DNA of 64,000 bases, from positions 124,001-188,000 of the forward strand of contig NZ_CP060828.1 in the NCBI RefSeq assembly GCF_014489635.1, given 5' to 3'. This stretch comes from Streptomyces roseirectus (GTDB lineage Bacteria; Actinomycetota; Actinomycetes; Streptomycetales; Streptomycetaceae). The notes under the pieces were generated by a model that did no database searches, was not told the DNA's origin, and saw nothing but the letters and a program-made list of their open reading frames with translations. A program made the position numbers and the translations under genes. How positions within the stretch are numbered: position 1 is the first letter of the stretch; every line of letters starts with the position of its first letter. Shown in pieces: positions 32,982-41,437 of this stretch.

Positions 32982-33761
32982 ATGAACGGCACGGTCACGA
33001 TCCTCGACAAGGGCGCGGTCCGCGTCCACAGCTACATGTCGCCGGCCGACACCTTCCACACCACGACCCAGCTGATCGAGACCCCGGCGAAGATCGTCGC
33101 GATCGACGCCCAGCTCCTTCCCGGTTACGCGGACGAGGTCGTCGCCTACGCGAAGGGCCTCGGCAAGCCGCTGGACCGGCTGATCGTCACGCACGCCCAC
33201 CCGGACCACTACAACGGCGCCGCCCGCTTCGGCGTCCCCGTCCACGCGCTGCCCGAGGTCCGCGAGCAGATCGTCGCGCGCGGCGACAGCCGGTTGCCCA
33301 CCGGGGAGGTCATCCCGGTGGCCGATTTCACGCCGACCGTGGACCTCGTGCCCGGTACCGAGGTCATCGACGGCGTCCCGTTCGTCTTCGAGGCGGTCAG
33401 CGGCGGCGAGGCCGCCGACGAACTCCTCGTCAAGCTGCCCGAGCAGCGGGTGCTGATCGCGCAGGACCTCGTCTACCACGACGTCCACCTCTACCTCGGC
33501 AACAACGACATCGCCGGGTGGCGGCAGGCGGTCGACACGCTCGCCGCCGAGACGGGGTACGACACGGTCCTCGCCGGCCACGGTCTGCCGACCGGGCCGG
33601 AGATCTACGAGGAGGTCCGCCGCTACCTCGCCGACGCAGGCGAACTGCTCGGCGACGACGGGGACGCGTACAAGCGGGCGATCGTCGACCGCTACCCCTC
33701 GTACGTCGGCCCGTTCCTCATCGACATCGCCAACCGCTCGCTCTTCAGCGCCGGTCACTGA
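32982..33761 (+). CDS. MBL-fold metallohydrolase
   Basis: The 259-aa product has the metallo-beta-lactamase zinc motif VTHAHPDHYNGA (HxHxDH) and later ligands in LIAQDLVYHDVHLYL and VLAGHGLP. The pattern is closest to the broad hydrolase/lactonase group rather than true beta-lactamases. No signal peptide is visible, so it is cytoplasmic. It is followed at 35 and 13 nt by two secreted beta-propeller genes on the same strand, so it may act on a breakdown product of what they process. ATG 32982 follows GGAG. Confidence 0.85.
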   Translation: MNGTVTILDKGAVRVHSYMSPADTFHTTTQLIETPAKIVAIDAQLLPGYADEVVAYAKGLGKPLDRLIVTHAHPDHYNGAARFGVPVHALPEVREQIVARGDSRLPTGEVIPVADFTPTVDLVPGTEVIDGVPFVFEAVSGGEAADELLVKLPEQRVLIAQDLVYHDVHLYLGNNDIAGWRQAVDTLAAETGYDTVLAGHGLPTGPEIYEEVRRYLADAGELLGDDGDAYKRAIVDRYPSYVGPFLIDIANRSLFSAGH

Positions 33762-33796
33762 ACACCCCAACTTGCCTGTACTCAAAGGGATCTGCC

Positions 33797-34813
33797 ATGT
33801 CGTCAGCCGCCTTCCGGCGCACCCGCACCGCCGCCGTCTCGCTCGCCTCGCTCCTCGTCCTCGCCGGCGCCACGCCGGCGCTCGCCGACACCGCCGCCTC
33901 CGGTGACGTCCCCCACCACCCCGTCCTGCACCACCGGGCTCCCCTCCCCGCCGGCTACCCGCTGCCCGGCGACCGGACCTACCCCGAGGGGATCGCCCGC
34001 CAGCACGGCACCCCCTGGTTCTACGTCGGCAGCACCACCGACGGCACCATCTACCGCGGCGACGTCCACCACCCCGCGACCAGCGTGTTCCTGCCGGGCG
34101 GCACGGACGGGCGGGTCTCCGTCGCCGGGATGAAGACCGACCGGGCGGGCCGGCTGATCGTCGCCGGCGGCGCCACCGGCAAGGTCTTCGTGTACGACAC
34201 GCGGACCCGCGCGCTGCTGCACGTCTTCGACACCGGCCGCACCGACGTCTTCCTCAACGACGTCGCCCTCGCCCCGAACGGCGACGCCTACGTCTCCGAC
34301 TCCACACACCCGGCGCTGTGGCACATCAGCGCCGCCGAGCTGGACGCCGGGACGGTCCGTCAGCCCCTGCGCGTGGGCGTCGACCTGACCGGCTCCCCGA
34401 TGGTCTACGACGCCGGGTTCAACGGCAACGGCCTGGTCGTCACCCCCGACGGGCGTCACGTCCTGCTCGCCGACTACAACGACTACGCCTTCTACCGCGT
34501 CGACGTCCGCACGCACCAGGTCGTCCCGATCGACCTCGGCGGCGCGCGCGGCATCTCCGGCGACGGGCTCCTCCTGCGCGGCGACACCCTCACCGCCGTC
34601 ACCGAACTCGACCATCCCGACGGCCAGATCGCCGTCCTGAAGCTGAGCCACGACTACACGCGGGCGCGTCTCGTGCGCACCGTCCACGGCCACGGCATGC
34701 ACAGCCCCTCCACGGCCGCGTACGACGGGCACGACCTCCTGATCGTCAACTTCCAGTTCCAGGTGGCGGATCCGCACCTGCCGTTCGACGTCGTGCGCGT
34801 GCACGCCGAGTAG
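33797..34813 (+). CDS. Secreted SMP-30/gluconolactonase-like beta-propeller protein
   Basis: The 338-aa product has a signal peptide (cleavage after ALA near residue 30) and a repeat pattern typical of a six-bladed propeller: YPEGIARQ, SVAGMKTDRAGRLIVAGG, NDVALAPNGDAYVSD and NGLVVTPDGRHVLLAD. Propeller blades of SMP-30-like lactonases and NHL proteins show the same D-x-G-x-x-Y/V rhythm. Catalytic metal residues cannot be assigned with confidence. ATG 33797 is preceded by an AAAGGGA element. The next gene encodes a second protein of the same type. Confidence 0.78.
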   Translation: MSSAAFRRTRTAAVSLASLLVLAGATPALADTAASGDVPHHPVLHHRAPLPAGYPLPGDRTYPEGIARQHGTPWFYVGSTTDGTIYRGDVHHPATSVFLPGGTDGRVSVAGMKTDRAGRLIVAGGATGKVFVYDTRTRALLHVFDTGRTDVFLNDVALAPNGDAYVSDSTHPALWHISAAELDAGTVRQPLRVGVDLTGSPMVYDAGFNGNGLVVTPDGRHVLLADYNDYAFYRVDVRTHQVVPIDLGGARGISGDGLLLRGDTLTAVTELDHPDGQIAVLKLSHDYTRARLVRTVHGHGMHSPSTAAYDGHDLLIVNFQFQVADPHLPFDVVRVHAE

Positions 34814-34826
34814 AGGGACGACCCCC

Positions 34827-35759
34827 ATGCACCTGCGTATCTCCCTCGCCGCGGTCGCCGTGCTGCTGGCCTCGGCGGGCTCCGCCTCCGCCGCCACCGC
34901 GCCCGTGTCCGAGCCCCGTATCGCGGCCCACTTCGACCTGACGGCCGGGCAGCAGCCCGAGAACATCGCCGTCGACCGCACCGGAGCGGCCTACCTCACG
35001 TTCTCCTTCGCCCGTCAGGTCGTCCGCGTCACCCCCGGCCGGCGGCCCCGCGTGCTGGCCACCCTCCCGGCGCCCGCGAAGGCTCGGACGCCCAACCTGG
35101 GCAAGGCGTTCGTCGGCGGGATCGCCCGCGCGGACGACGGCACGCTGTACGTCACCTACGCGACCGGCACGCCCGACCTGACCGGCGTCTGGGCGGTCCG
35201 CCCCGGCGGCCGTCCGCAGCGGATCGCCGCCCTTCCCGCCGACGGGCTGCCCAACGGGCTCGCGCTGGACCGGCGCAGGGGTCTGCTGTACGTCACCGAC
35301 TCCGTGCACGGGGTCGTCTACCGCCTCCCCGCGCGCGGCGGCGCGGCGACGGTCTGGGCGTCGGGGGCGGCGCTGCGGCCGAGTTCGTTCGCCGGGGCCA
35401 ACGGGCTGAAGCTGCACGGCGGTGCCGTGTGGGTGACCAACCTCGACGAGGGGACCGTCCTGCGGATCCCGGTCACCGCGCGCGGCACGGCGGGCGGGAT
35501 CCAGGTCCGGGCGACCGGGATGCCGTCGATCGACGACTTCGCGTTCACCGGCCGGGACGACACCCTGCTCGCCGCCCGCGACGACGGCGAGGTCGACCTC
35601 GTACGCCCCGACGGCACCCACACCGCCGTCCTCACCGCGGCGGACGGCCTGCGCACGCCGACGTCCGTCGCGGTCCACGGCGGCCGGGTGTACGTCCCGA
35701 GCGCGGCCTACCTCACGGGCACGGACCCGAATCTGCTCGTCGCCCGGCTCGGCCGCTGA
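34827..35759 (+). CDS. Secreted SMP-30/gluconolactonase-like beta-propeller protein
   Basis: The 310-aa product has a signal peptide (cleavage after ASA near residue 23) and several propeller-blade motifs: PENIAVDRTGAAYLTFS, GIARADDGTLYVTYAT, NGLALDRRRGLLYVTDSVHG and DFAFTGRDDTLLAARDD. It is probably a secreted lactonase- or binding-type propeller. It lies 13 nt downstream of its paralogue and has no start overlap. The pair may result from gene duplication, since both show the same domain order but little identity. Role unknown. Confidence 0.78.
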   Translation: MHLRISLAAVAVLLASAGSASAATAPVSEPRIAAHFDLTAGQQPENIAVDRTGAAYLTFSFARQVVRVTPGRRPRVLATLPAPAKARTPNLGKAFVGGIARADDGTLYVTYATGTPDLTGVWAVRPGGRPQRIAALPADGLPNGLALDRRRGLLYVTDSVHGVVYRLPARGGAATVWASGAALRPSSFAGANGLKLHGGAVWVTNLDEGTVLRIPVTARGTAGGIQVRATGMPSIDDFAFTGRDDTLLAARDDGEVDLVRPDGTHTAVLTAADGLRTPTSVAVHGGRVYVPSAAYLTGTDPNLLVARLGR

Positions 35760-36110
35760 GTGACGCCCTCGGCCGGCGCCGGCCCTGCCGCATGCCGTCC
35801 GGTCGGAATGCTCCCACGGGGTCTCACCAGGCACGTCTGAGATGTGTGAAATCGCGTGCCGGTGGGACTTTCTGGCATTTACACGTGTCGTATCCGATCT
35901 CACTTTGTCGATCGGACACACCCGGCTCACCAGCCAAAACGCTACATTGATGCCTGCGCCGCCGGAGCGAAACCGGGGCAACTCCCCACACGTTCACGGC
36001 GGCGGCACTCCCCCCACGCCACCACAAAGGGCGTTCTTTCTGCTGCCGGAAACCGCATCCCGTCTTCCGGCCTCCCCACCCCCCATCAACTGGAAAGCGC
36101 ACGCAAGCCC
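35760..36110. other. 351-bp intergenic region with no gene
   Basis: No reading frame here has the genomic codon bias. A short perfect palindrome, GGCCGGCGCCGGCC (35771-35784), lies after the second propeller gene. The DNA from about 35840 to 35960 is less GC-rich than the surroundings and probably holds the promoter of the sortase-anchored esterase. No operator was recognised. Confidence 0.5.
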
Positions 36111-37217
36111 ATGAATCTCCTCAAGCGTTTCGGACCGGGGCTCGCCCTGTCCGCGATGACGGTCGTGCTGAGCACCCCCGGCCTGGCCGCCGCCCAGGAC
36201 GCGGCGAGCGCGAAGGACGCCACGTACTACGTCTCGCTCGGCGACTCCATCCCCGCCGGGTACCAGCCGGACGTCGACAAGGACACCCGCGTCGCGTACA
36301 CCGACCAGCTCTACGCGCAGCTCAAGAAGCGCACCCCCGGGCTGAAGCACATACGCCTGGGCTGCACCGGCGAGACCACGAAGTCGCTGATCTCCGGCGG
36401 GGTCTGCCGGTACCCGAACGCCAAGTCCCAGCTGGACGCCGCGCTCAAGGCCATGGCGCAGCACCGCGGCAAGGTCGCCCTGGTGACGATCAGCGTGGGC
36501 GCCAACGACATCAAGGCATGCGTCAGCTCCTTCGGCGCGCTCGACGCGAAGTGCCTGAACAAGGCGACCCCGGCCATGGGCAGGAACCTCGCGCAGATCA
36601 CGGGCGCGCTCCACAAGGCGGGTACGAAGAACACCCGGTTCGTCGGGTCGACGTACTACAACCCGTTCCTGGCGACCTGGCTGCTGGGCCCGGCGGGCCA
36701 GAAGTCGGCCAAGGACTCCGCGCCTTTGATGAAGGCCGGCAACGCGGGTATCGCCAAGGTGTTCCGCTCCACCGGCTTCCAGGTCGCGGACCTCGCGGGC
36801 GCGTTCGCCTCGGACGACTTCGCCCACCAGGTCGACGTCCCCGGCTTCGGCAAGGTCCCGCGCAACGTGGCCACCATCTGCAAGCTCACCTGGGCCTGCA
36901 CGAAGACCGACCCGCACCCCAACGCCGCCGGCCACAAGCTGATCGCCGGCACGTTCGCGGCGGTCCTCTCCCGGCCGGCCGCACCCGCCGCTGCCGGTGC
37001 CCCGGCCGCCGCTGACGCTCCGGCCGCCGCCGGTGCTCCCGCCGTCGTGCCCGTGAACGCCACGGGCCCCAACCAGCCCAGCGCGGACGGCCGACTCGCC
37101 GAGACCGGCGCGTCCAGCACGACCCCCGTCGTCGCGGGCACCGGCCTCGCGGTCGTCGCGGCGGGCGGCGGCGCGGTCTACTTCGCGCGGCGACGCCGGG
37201 CGGGGGCGCAGAGCTAG
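36111..37217 (+). CDS. Secreted SGNH esterase with LAETG sorting signal
   Basis: The 368-aa product has a signal peptide (cleavage near residue 28, after AAA) and an SGNH hydrolase domain: YYVSLGDSIPAGYQ (nucleophile S46), SVGANDIKAC (Asn) and TDPHPNAAGHK (catalytic Asp/His). An Ala/Pro-rich spacer with repeats of the form A-P-A-A-A-D/G follows. The C-terminus is a sorting signal: LAETG at 329-333, a hydrophobic stretch and a basic RRRR tail. In streptomycetes class E sortases recognise LAxTG, so the enzyme is probably covalently attached to peptidoglycan on the cell surface. Four conserved Cys in the SGNH domain may form disulfides. Its substrate (lipid, acetylated polysaccharide) is unknown. 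Confidence 0.88.
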   Translation: MNLLKRFGPGLALSAMTVVLSTPGLAAAQDAASAKDATYYVSLGDSIPAGYQPDVDKDTRVAYTDQLYAQLKKRTPGLKHIRLGCTGETTKSLISGGVCRYPNAKSQLDAALKAMAQHRGKVALVTISVGANDIKACVSSFGALDAKCLNKATPAMGRNLAQITGALHKAGTKNTRFVGSTYYNPFLATWLLGPAGQKSAKDSAPLMKAGNAGIAKVFRSTGFQVADLAGAFASDDFAHQVDVPGFGKVPRNVATICKLTWACTKTDPHPNAAGHKLIAGTFAAVLSRPAAPAAAGAPAAADAPAAAGAPAVVPVNATGPNQPSADGRLAETGASSTTPVVAGTGLAVVAAGGGAVYFARRRRAGAQS

Positions 37218-37260
37218 TTAGTCGCAGATTTGGTCAGTTGCAGAGCTGGCCAGTCGCGGT

Positions 37261-37292
37261 GCGGGCCGCTCGCCTCGGTGCGGGCGGCCCGC
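37261..37292 (+). terminator. Hairpin downstream of the SGNH gene
   Basis: GCGGGCCGC (37261-37269) pairs with GCGGCCCGC (37284-37292) over a 14-nt loop, 43 bp after the esterase stop. No T-tract follows; it is likely a terminator, supported by position only. Confidence 0.5.
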
Positions 37293-37406
37293 GGTCGTGC
37301 GGCCGGCGAACGCGGGCGGGCTTCGGGCCCCATCGAGCCCCGAACGTCCGTGTTCCGTAAGGGTTCGCTTGTTCCACGGCGGCCCCCGGGCGAGTGGGAT
37401 GGGGGC

Positions 37407-38534
37407 ATGAAGCTGCGTGTTCTTCCGCCCGTGTTCAAGGGCGGCCTGCATGACCCCCGTACGGCGACCGCGCTCGGCCGATGGCTGGGCGCGGCGTTCG
37501 GGGTGTGTTTCGTGACCGGGCTGGTGAGTCACTTCCTGCAGCATCCGCCGGGGTGGCTGGTCGAGGTGATGCCGAGCCGGCCCGTGTGGGGGTACCGGCT
37601 CACGCAGGGGCTGCACGTCGCCTCGGGCATCGCGGCGATCCCGTTGCTGCTCGCGAAGTTGTGGGCGGTGTATCCGAAGCTGTTCGTGTGGCCGCCGGCG
37701 CGGTCGGTGGGGCAGGCGCTGGAGCGGGTGTCCGTCGCGGTGCTGGTGGGCGGCGCGCTGTTCGAGCTGGTGACGGGGCTGCTGAACACGGCGCAGTGGT
37801 ATCCCTGGGCGTTCTCGTTCGTGCCGGCGCACTACGCGGTGGGCTGGCTGGTCGTGGGGGCGCTGCTGCTGCACCTCGCGGTCAAGGCGCCGCTGATCAG
37901 GGCGCACTGGACGCGCCGTTCGCCGGGGACGCTCGCGGTGGAGGGCGCCGGGCGGCGTTCGTTCATGGGCGCGGTCGGCGCCGCCGTCGGGGCCGTCACG
38001 CTCACGACCGTCGGGCAGTCGTTCACCCCGCTGAAGGGGGCGGTCCTGTTCGCGCCCCGGCATCCCGACGAGGGGCCTCAGGGGCTGCCGGTGAACCGGA
38101 CGGCCGCGGCGGCGGGCGTCGGGCGCGTCGGCGCCGAGGAGTACCGGCTGACGGTCGCCGGGCCGCGTCCGTACACCCTGACCCTGGACGCGCTGCGTGG
38201 ACTGCCGCAGTACGAGGCCGAGTTGCCGATCGCGTGCGTGGAGGGGTGGAGCGCGTCGGCGCGCTGGGGCGGGGTGCGGGTGGTGGATCTCCTCGAACGG
38301 GCGGGGGCGCCGGCGCACGCGCGCGTACGGGTGGTGTCCTTGCAGCTCAGGGGCGCCTACCGGGTGTCGGAGTTGGGGCCCGCGCACGCGCGCGACCCGT
38401 TGACGCTGCTCGCGCTGCGGCTCGACGGGGAAGACCTCGTGCCCGACCACGGGTTCCCGGTGCGGTTGATCGCGCCGAACCGGCCCGGGGTGTTGCAGAC
38501 GAAGTGGGTCGGGCGGCTGGAGGTGCTGGCGTGA
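37407..38534 (+). CDS. Polytopic membrane molybdopterin oxidoreductase (sulfite oxidase fold)
   Basis: The 375-aa product begins with four TM helices (about 23-43, 64-84, 105-125 and 141-161) with His residues such as H42, H70, H142 and H156 that could bind heme b. A fifth TM segment (about 186-204) is preceded by a twin-arginine GRRSFMGAVG (R183/R184). The C-terminal sulfite-oxidase-type molybdenum domain (about 230-375) has the cofactor-binding Cys in LPIACVEGWS (C277). This matches the actinobacterial class thought to be inserted by both Sec and Tat, with the molybdenum domain exported folded. The substrate is unknown; electrons would pass through the membrane heme to the respiratory chain. 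The stop overlaps the next start as GTGA. Confidence 0.85.
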   Translation: MKLRVLPPVFKGGLHDPRTATALGRWLGAAFGVCFVTGLVSHFLQHPPGWLVEVMPSRPVWGYRLTQGLHVASGIAAIPLLLAKLWAVYPKLFVWPPARSVGQALERVSVAVLVGGALFELVTGLLNTAQWYPWAFSFVPAHYAVGWLVVGALLLHLAVKAPLIRAHWTRRSPGTLAVEGAGRRSFMGAVGAAVGAVTLTTVGQSFTPLKGAVLFAPRHPDEGPQGLPVNRTAAAAGVGRVGAEEYRLTVAGPRPYTLTLDALRGLPQYEAELPIACVEGWSASARWGGVRVVDLLERAGAPAHARVRVVSLQLRGAYRVSELGPAHARDPLTLLALRLDGEDLVPDHGFPVRLIAPNRPGVLQTKWVGRLEVLA

Positions 38535-38914
38535 GGGCCGTGCTGGGGATGGTGGGTGTGGGGTTCATGGCCTTCGGGGTGTATCTCCTCGCGGACCTGC
38601 GGGAACTCGCCGACGTCCTGGTGTGGCTCGGGGCGGCGGTCGTGCTGCACGACGGGGTGGTGGTGCCGCTCGTGCTCGCGGTCGGGGCGGTCGTGGGGCG
38701 CGGGGTGGTCCGGGGTGCGCTGGTGGTGGCGGGGGCGGTGACGGTGGTGGCGTCGCCGGTGCTGCTGCGGCCGGGGCGGACGGCGAACCCGTCGGTGCTG
38801 CCGTTGGACTACGGGCGGAACTGGGTGCTGGCGATGGTGGCCGTGGGGGTGGTGGCCGGGGTGTGGTCGGGGGTGCGGTGGCTGAGGCGTGGACGCCGTG
38901 ACGGGGCTCAGTAG
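38531..38914 (+). CDS. Small integral membrane protein, partner of the molybdoenzyme
   Basis: The 127-aa product has four likely TM helices (about 3-23, 28-53, 58-80 and 96-116) and a basic C-terminal RRGRRDGAQ tail. No family was recognised. It starts at GTG 38531, overlapping the molybdoenzyme stop, so it is almost certainly made with it. It may be a membrane subunit for electron transfer or assembly. Confidence 0.72.
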   Translation: MRAVLGMVGVGFMAFGVYLLADLRELADVLVWLGAAVVLHDGVVVPLVLAVGAVVGRGVVRGALVVAGAVTVVASPVLLRPGRTANPSVLPLDYGRNWVLAMVAVGVVAGVWSGVRWLRRGRRDGAQ

Positions 38915-38993
38915 CCCGTCCAGTGCTTACGAACCCCTGACGTCCCCGCGTGAACCGGTTCCCCGGCGGGCCGGCGCCGCTACGGTCGACGGC

Positions 38994-40046
38994 ATGTTGA
39001 TCCTGGTCACCGGGGGTGCCGGCTTCATCGGCTCGCACCTCGTCACCGCACTCCTCGCCGCCGGCCACGAGGTCCGCGTCCTCGACGCGCTCCTGCCCGC
39101 CGCCCACCGCACCCCGCCGCCGGTCCCCGTCGGAGTGGACTGGCGGCATGCCGACGTCCGCGACGAGGAGGCCGTCGCCGACGCCCTGCGCGGTGTCGAC
39201 GCCGTCTGTCATCTGGCCGCGATGGTCGGCCTCGGCAAGGACTTCGCCGACGCGCCCGCGTACGTCGGCTGCAACGACCTCGGCACCGCCGTGCTGCTCG
39301 CGGGCATGGCGGAGGCGGGGGTGGGCCGGCTGGTGCTGGCGAGTTCGATGGTGGTGTACGGCGAGGGCCGCTACGCGTGCGCGCGCCACGGCGTCGTCCG
39401 GCCGGGCCCGCGCCGCGTGCCGGACCTCGACGCCGGCGCCTTCGAGCCGCCCTGCCCGCACTGCGGCGAGCCCCTGGACTCCGGGCTGGTCGACGAGGAC
39501 GCCCCCACCGACCCGCGCAACGTGTACGCCGCCACCAAGCTCGCCCAGGAACACCTGGCCGCCGCCTGGGCACGGGCGACCGGCGGTCGCGCCGCCGCCC
39601 TGCGCTACCACAACGTCTACGGCCCCGGCATGCCCCGCGACACCCCGTACGCCGGCGTCGCCTCCCTCTTCCGCTCCGCCCTCGCCCGCGGCGAGGCCCC
39701 CCGCGTCTTCGAGGACGGCGGCCAGCGCCGCGACTTCGTCCACGTCCGCGATGTCGCCGGCGCCAACCACGCGGCCCTCGACGGCCTGACGTCCCTGCCC
39801 TCAGGCACCCTGCGCGCCTACAACGTCGGCAGCGGCGACCCCCACACCGTGGGCGAGATGGCCACCGCCCTCTCCACCGCGCACGGCGGACCGCCCCCGC
39901 TGATCACCGGCGAGTACCGCCTCGGCGACGTCCGCCACATCACCGCCTCCTCCCGACGACTCCGCGACGAACTGGGCTGGAAGCCGGGCGTGGGTTTCGA
40001 GGAGGGCATGACGGAGTTCGCGGGGGCGGAGTTGCGGGCGGGGTAA
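38994..40046 (+). CDS. NAD-dependent epimerase/dehydratase family protein
   Basis: The 350-aa product is an extended short-chain dehydrogenase: NAD-binding LVTGGAGFIGSH at the N-terminus and active-site NVYAATKLAQEH (YxxxK). It also has LRYHNVYGPGMP and DFVHVRDVAGANHAALDG, which are typical of NDP-sugar epimerases. Unusually, it contains an insertion near residue 150 with PPCPHCGEPL, which looks like a CxxC metal or disulfide site. It probably makes an NDP-sugar for the glycosyltransferases nearby. ATG 38994 is the best start; a longer frame to 38889 exists but resembles non-coding sequence. Confidence 0.85.
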   Translation: MLILVTGGAGFIGSHLVTALLAAGHEVRVLDALLPAAHRTPPPVPVGVDWRHADVRDEEAVADALRGVDAVCHLAAMVGLGKDFADAPAYVGCNDLGTAVLLAGMAEAGVGRLVLASSMVVYGEGRYACARHGVVRPGPRRVPDLDAGAFEPPCPHCGEPLDSGLVDEDAPTDPRNVYAATKLAQEHLAAAWARATGGRAAALRYHNVYGPGMPRDTPYAGVASLFRSALARGEAPRVFEDGGQRRDFVHVRDVAGANHAALDGLTSLPSGTLRAYNVGSGDPHTVGEMATALSTAHGGPPPLITGEYRLGDVRHITASSRRLRDELGWKPGVGFEEGMTEFAGAELRAG

Positions 40047-40324
40047 GGGGGCATGCGGGCGAGCGGGGTTGCGGGGCGGTCGCCGTCTTGCGGTCTCGGC
40101 GGCCGGGACGGTGCTGTCCCCGCGTCGCGATCGGCCGAGAGCCCTGCGCGCGGCTGCGGGAAGGAGCACGCCGTTGCCCCCGCAGCCCCCGGTCACCTCG
40201 TGCGCGCCCCGGAGCAGCCCGGGCCCGCGCCCGGCCGAAGGCCCGCCCTGTGTCCCGCAGGCCCGCGCCCCGGACAAGCCCCGCCACGCGTCCCGGCGCC
40301 CCCACAGCCGTGCCCGCCCCCGTC

Positions 40325-41437
40325 TCACCCCGCCACCGGCAACCGCACCTCGAACCGGCAGCCGCCCGGCACGTTGTGCACCACCGCGCTCCCCCGGTGT
40401 GCCTCGACGATGCCGCGGACGATGGCGAGGCCGAGGCCCGCGCCGCCGGGTGGGGTGCGGGCGTCGGTGCCGCGCCAGCCGGTGTCGAAGACGCGGGGGA
40501 GGTCGTCGGGCGGGATGCCGCCGCAGCCGTCGGTGACGGAGAGGACGACGCGGTCGGCCTCGGAGCGGGCGGCGACGGCGACCGTCCCGTCGGCGGGGGT
40601 GCGGCGGATGGCGTTGACGAGGAGGTTCGCGAGGACGCGGGACATCTCGCGCCCGTCGACCTCGACGGGGACCGGCTCGACCCCGTCGCCCACGAGCCGG
40701 ACGCCGTGCTCGCGCGCGAGGGCGTCGACGCCGGCGAGGGCGTCGCCGACGAGGTCGTAGACGGACATGCGGGCCGGGGACAGGGCGAGCACGCCGGCCT
40801 GGATGCGGGAGAGTTCGAAGAGGTCGCCGACCATCGCGCTCATGCGCCCGACCTCGGCCCGGATGCGGGCGTGGTAGGCGCGGGGGTCGCCGGCGAGGCC
40901 GTCCTCCAGGGCCTCGGCCATGGCCTGGATCCCGGCGAGCGGGGTGCGCAGGTCGTGGGAGATCCAGGCGACGAGTTCGCGGCGCGACGCCTCCAGGGTC
41001 CGTTCGCGTTCCCGGGACGCGGCGAGGCGGGCGCTGGTCGCGGCGAGTTCGCGGCTCAGTTCGGCGAGTTCGGCGGTCGGCGCGGCGGTGGGCGGGGTGA
41101 AGCCGCCGTCGTCGCCGAGGGCGCGGGTCGCCTCGGCGAGTTCACGGCTGCCGCGGACGACGGACCGTCCGAGCAGCAGCGCGACGCCGAGCGAGACGAC
41201 GGTGGCCATGGCGCACACCATGGTCACCACCCACAGGTCGTGGTCGGACAGGAACATCGCCCAGCACACGAGCATGGTCCCGGCGAGCATCGCCGCCACG
41301 GTGACGACGGCGACGACGGCCAGGGACACGGCGACGGACCGGCGGCGCAGGACGCGCAGGGCGAGGAGGCCGAGGAGCCCGGCGCCCGCCGCGCCGGCGG
41401 CCGAGTAGAGGGCGATCAGGAGGGTGTCAGCGAGCAC
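40325..41437 (-). CDS. Membrane sensor histidine kinase (OmpR-partner type)
   Basis: The 370-aa product has two or three N-terminal TM segments (about 5-28, 38-62 and 71-92) and a HAMP-like linker. HisKA contains the phosphoacceptor in VAWISHDLRTPLAGI, and the ATPase domain has the N-box ANLLVNAIRRTP and GGAGLGLAIVRGIVEAH. It starts at GTG 41437, overlapping the end of its response regulator by 11 bp. The pair is convergent with the epimerase and divergent from the glycosyltransferase operon; it may control one or both. Confidence 0.92.
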   Translation of the reverse strand: MLADTLLIALYSAAGAAGAGLLGLLALRVLRRRSVAVSLAVVAVVTVAAMLAGTMLVCWAMFLSDHDLWVVTMVCAMATVVSLGVALLLGRSVVRGSRELAEATRALGDDGGFTPPTAAPTAELAELSRELAATSARLAASRERERTLEASRRELVAWISHDLRTPLAGIQAMAEALEDGLAGDPRAYHARIRAEVGRMSAMVGDLFELSRIQAGVLALSPARMSVYDLVGDALAGVDALAREHGVRLVGDGVEPVPVEVDGREMSRVLANLLVNAIRRTPADGTVAVAARSEADRVVLSVTDGCGGIPPDDLPRVFDTGWRGTDARTPPGGAGLGLAIVRGIVEAHRGSAVVHNVPGGCRFEVRLPVAG

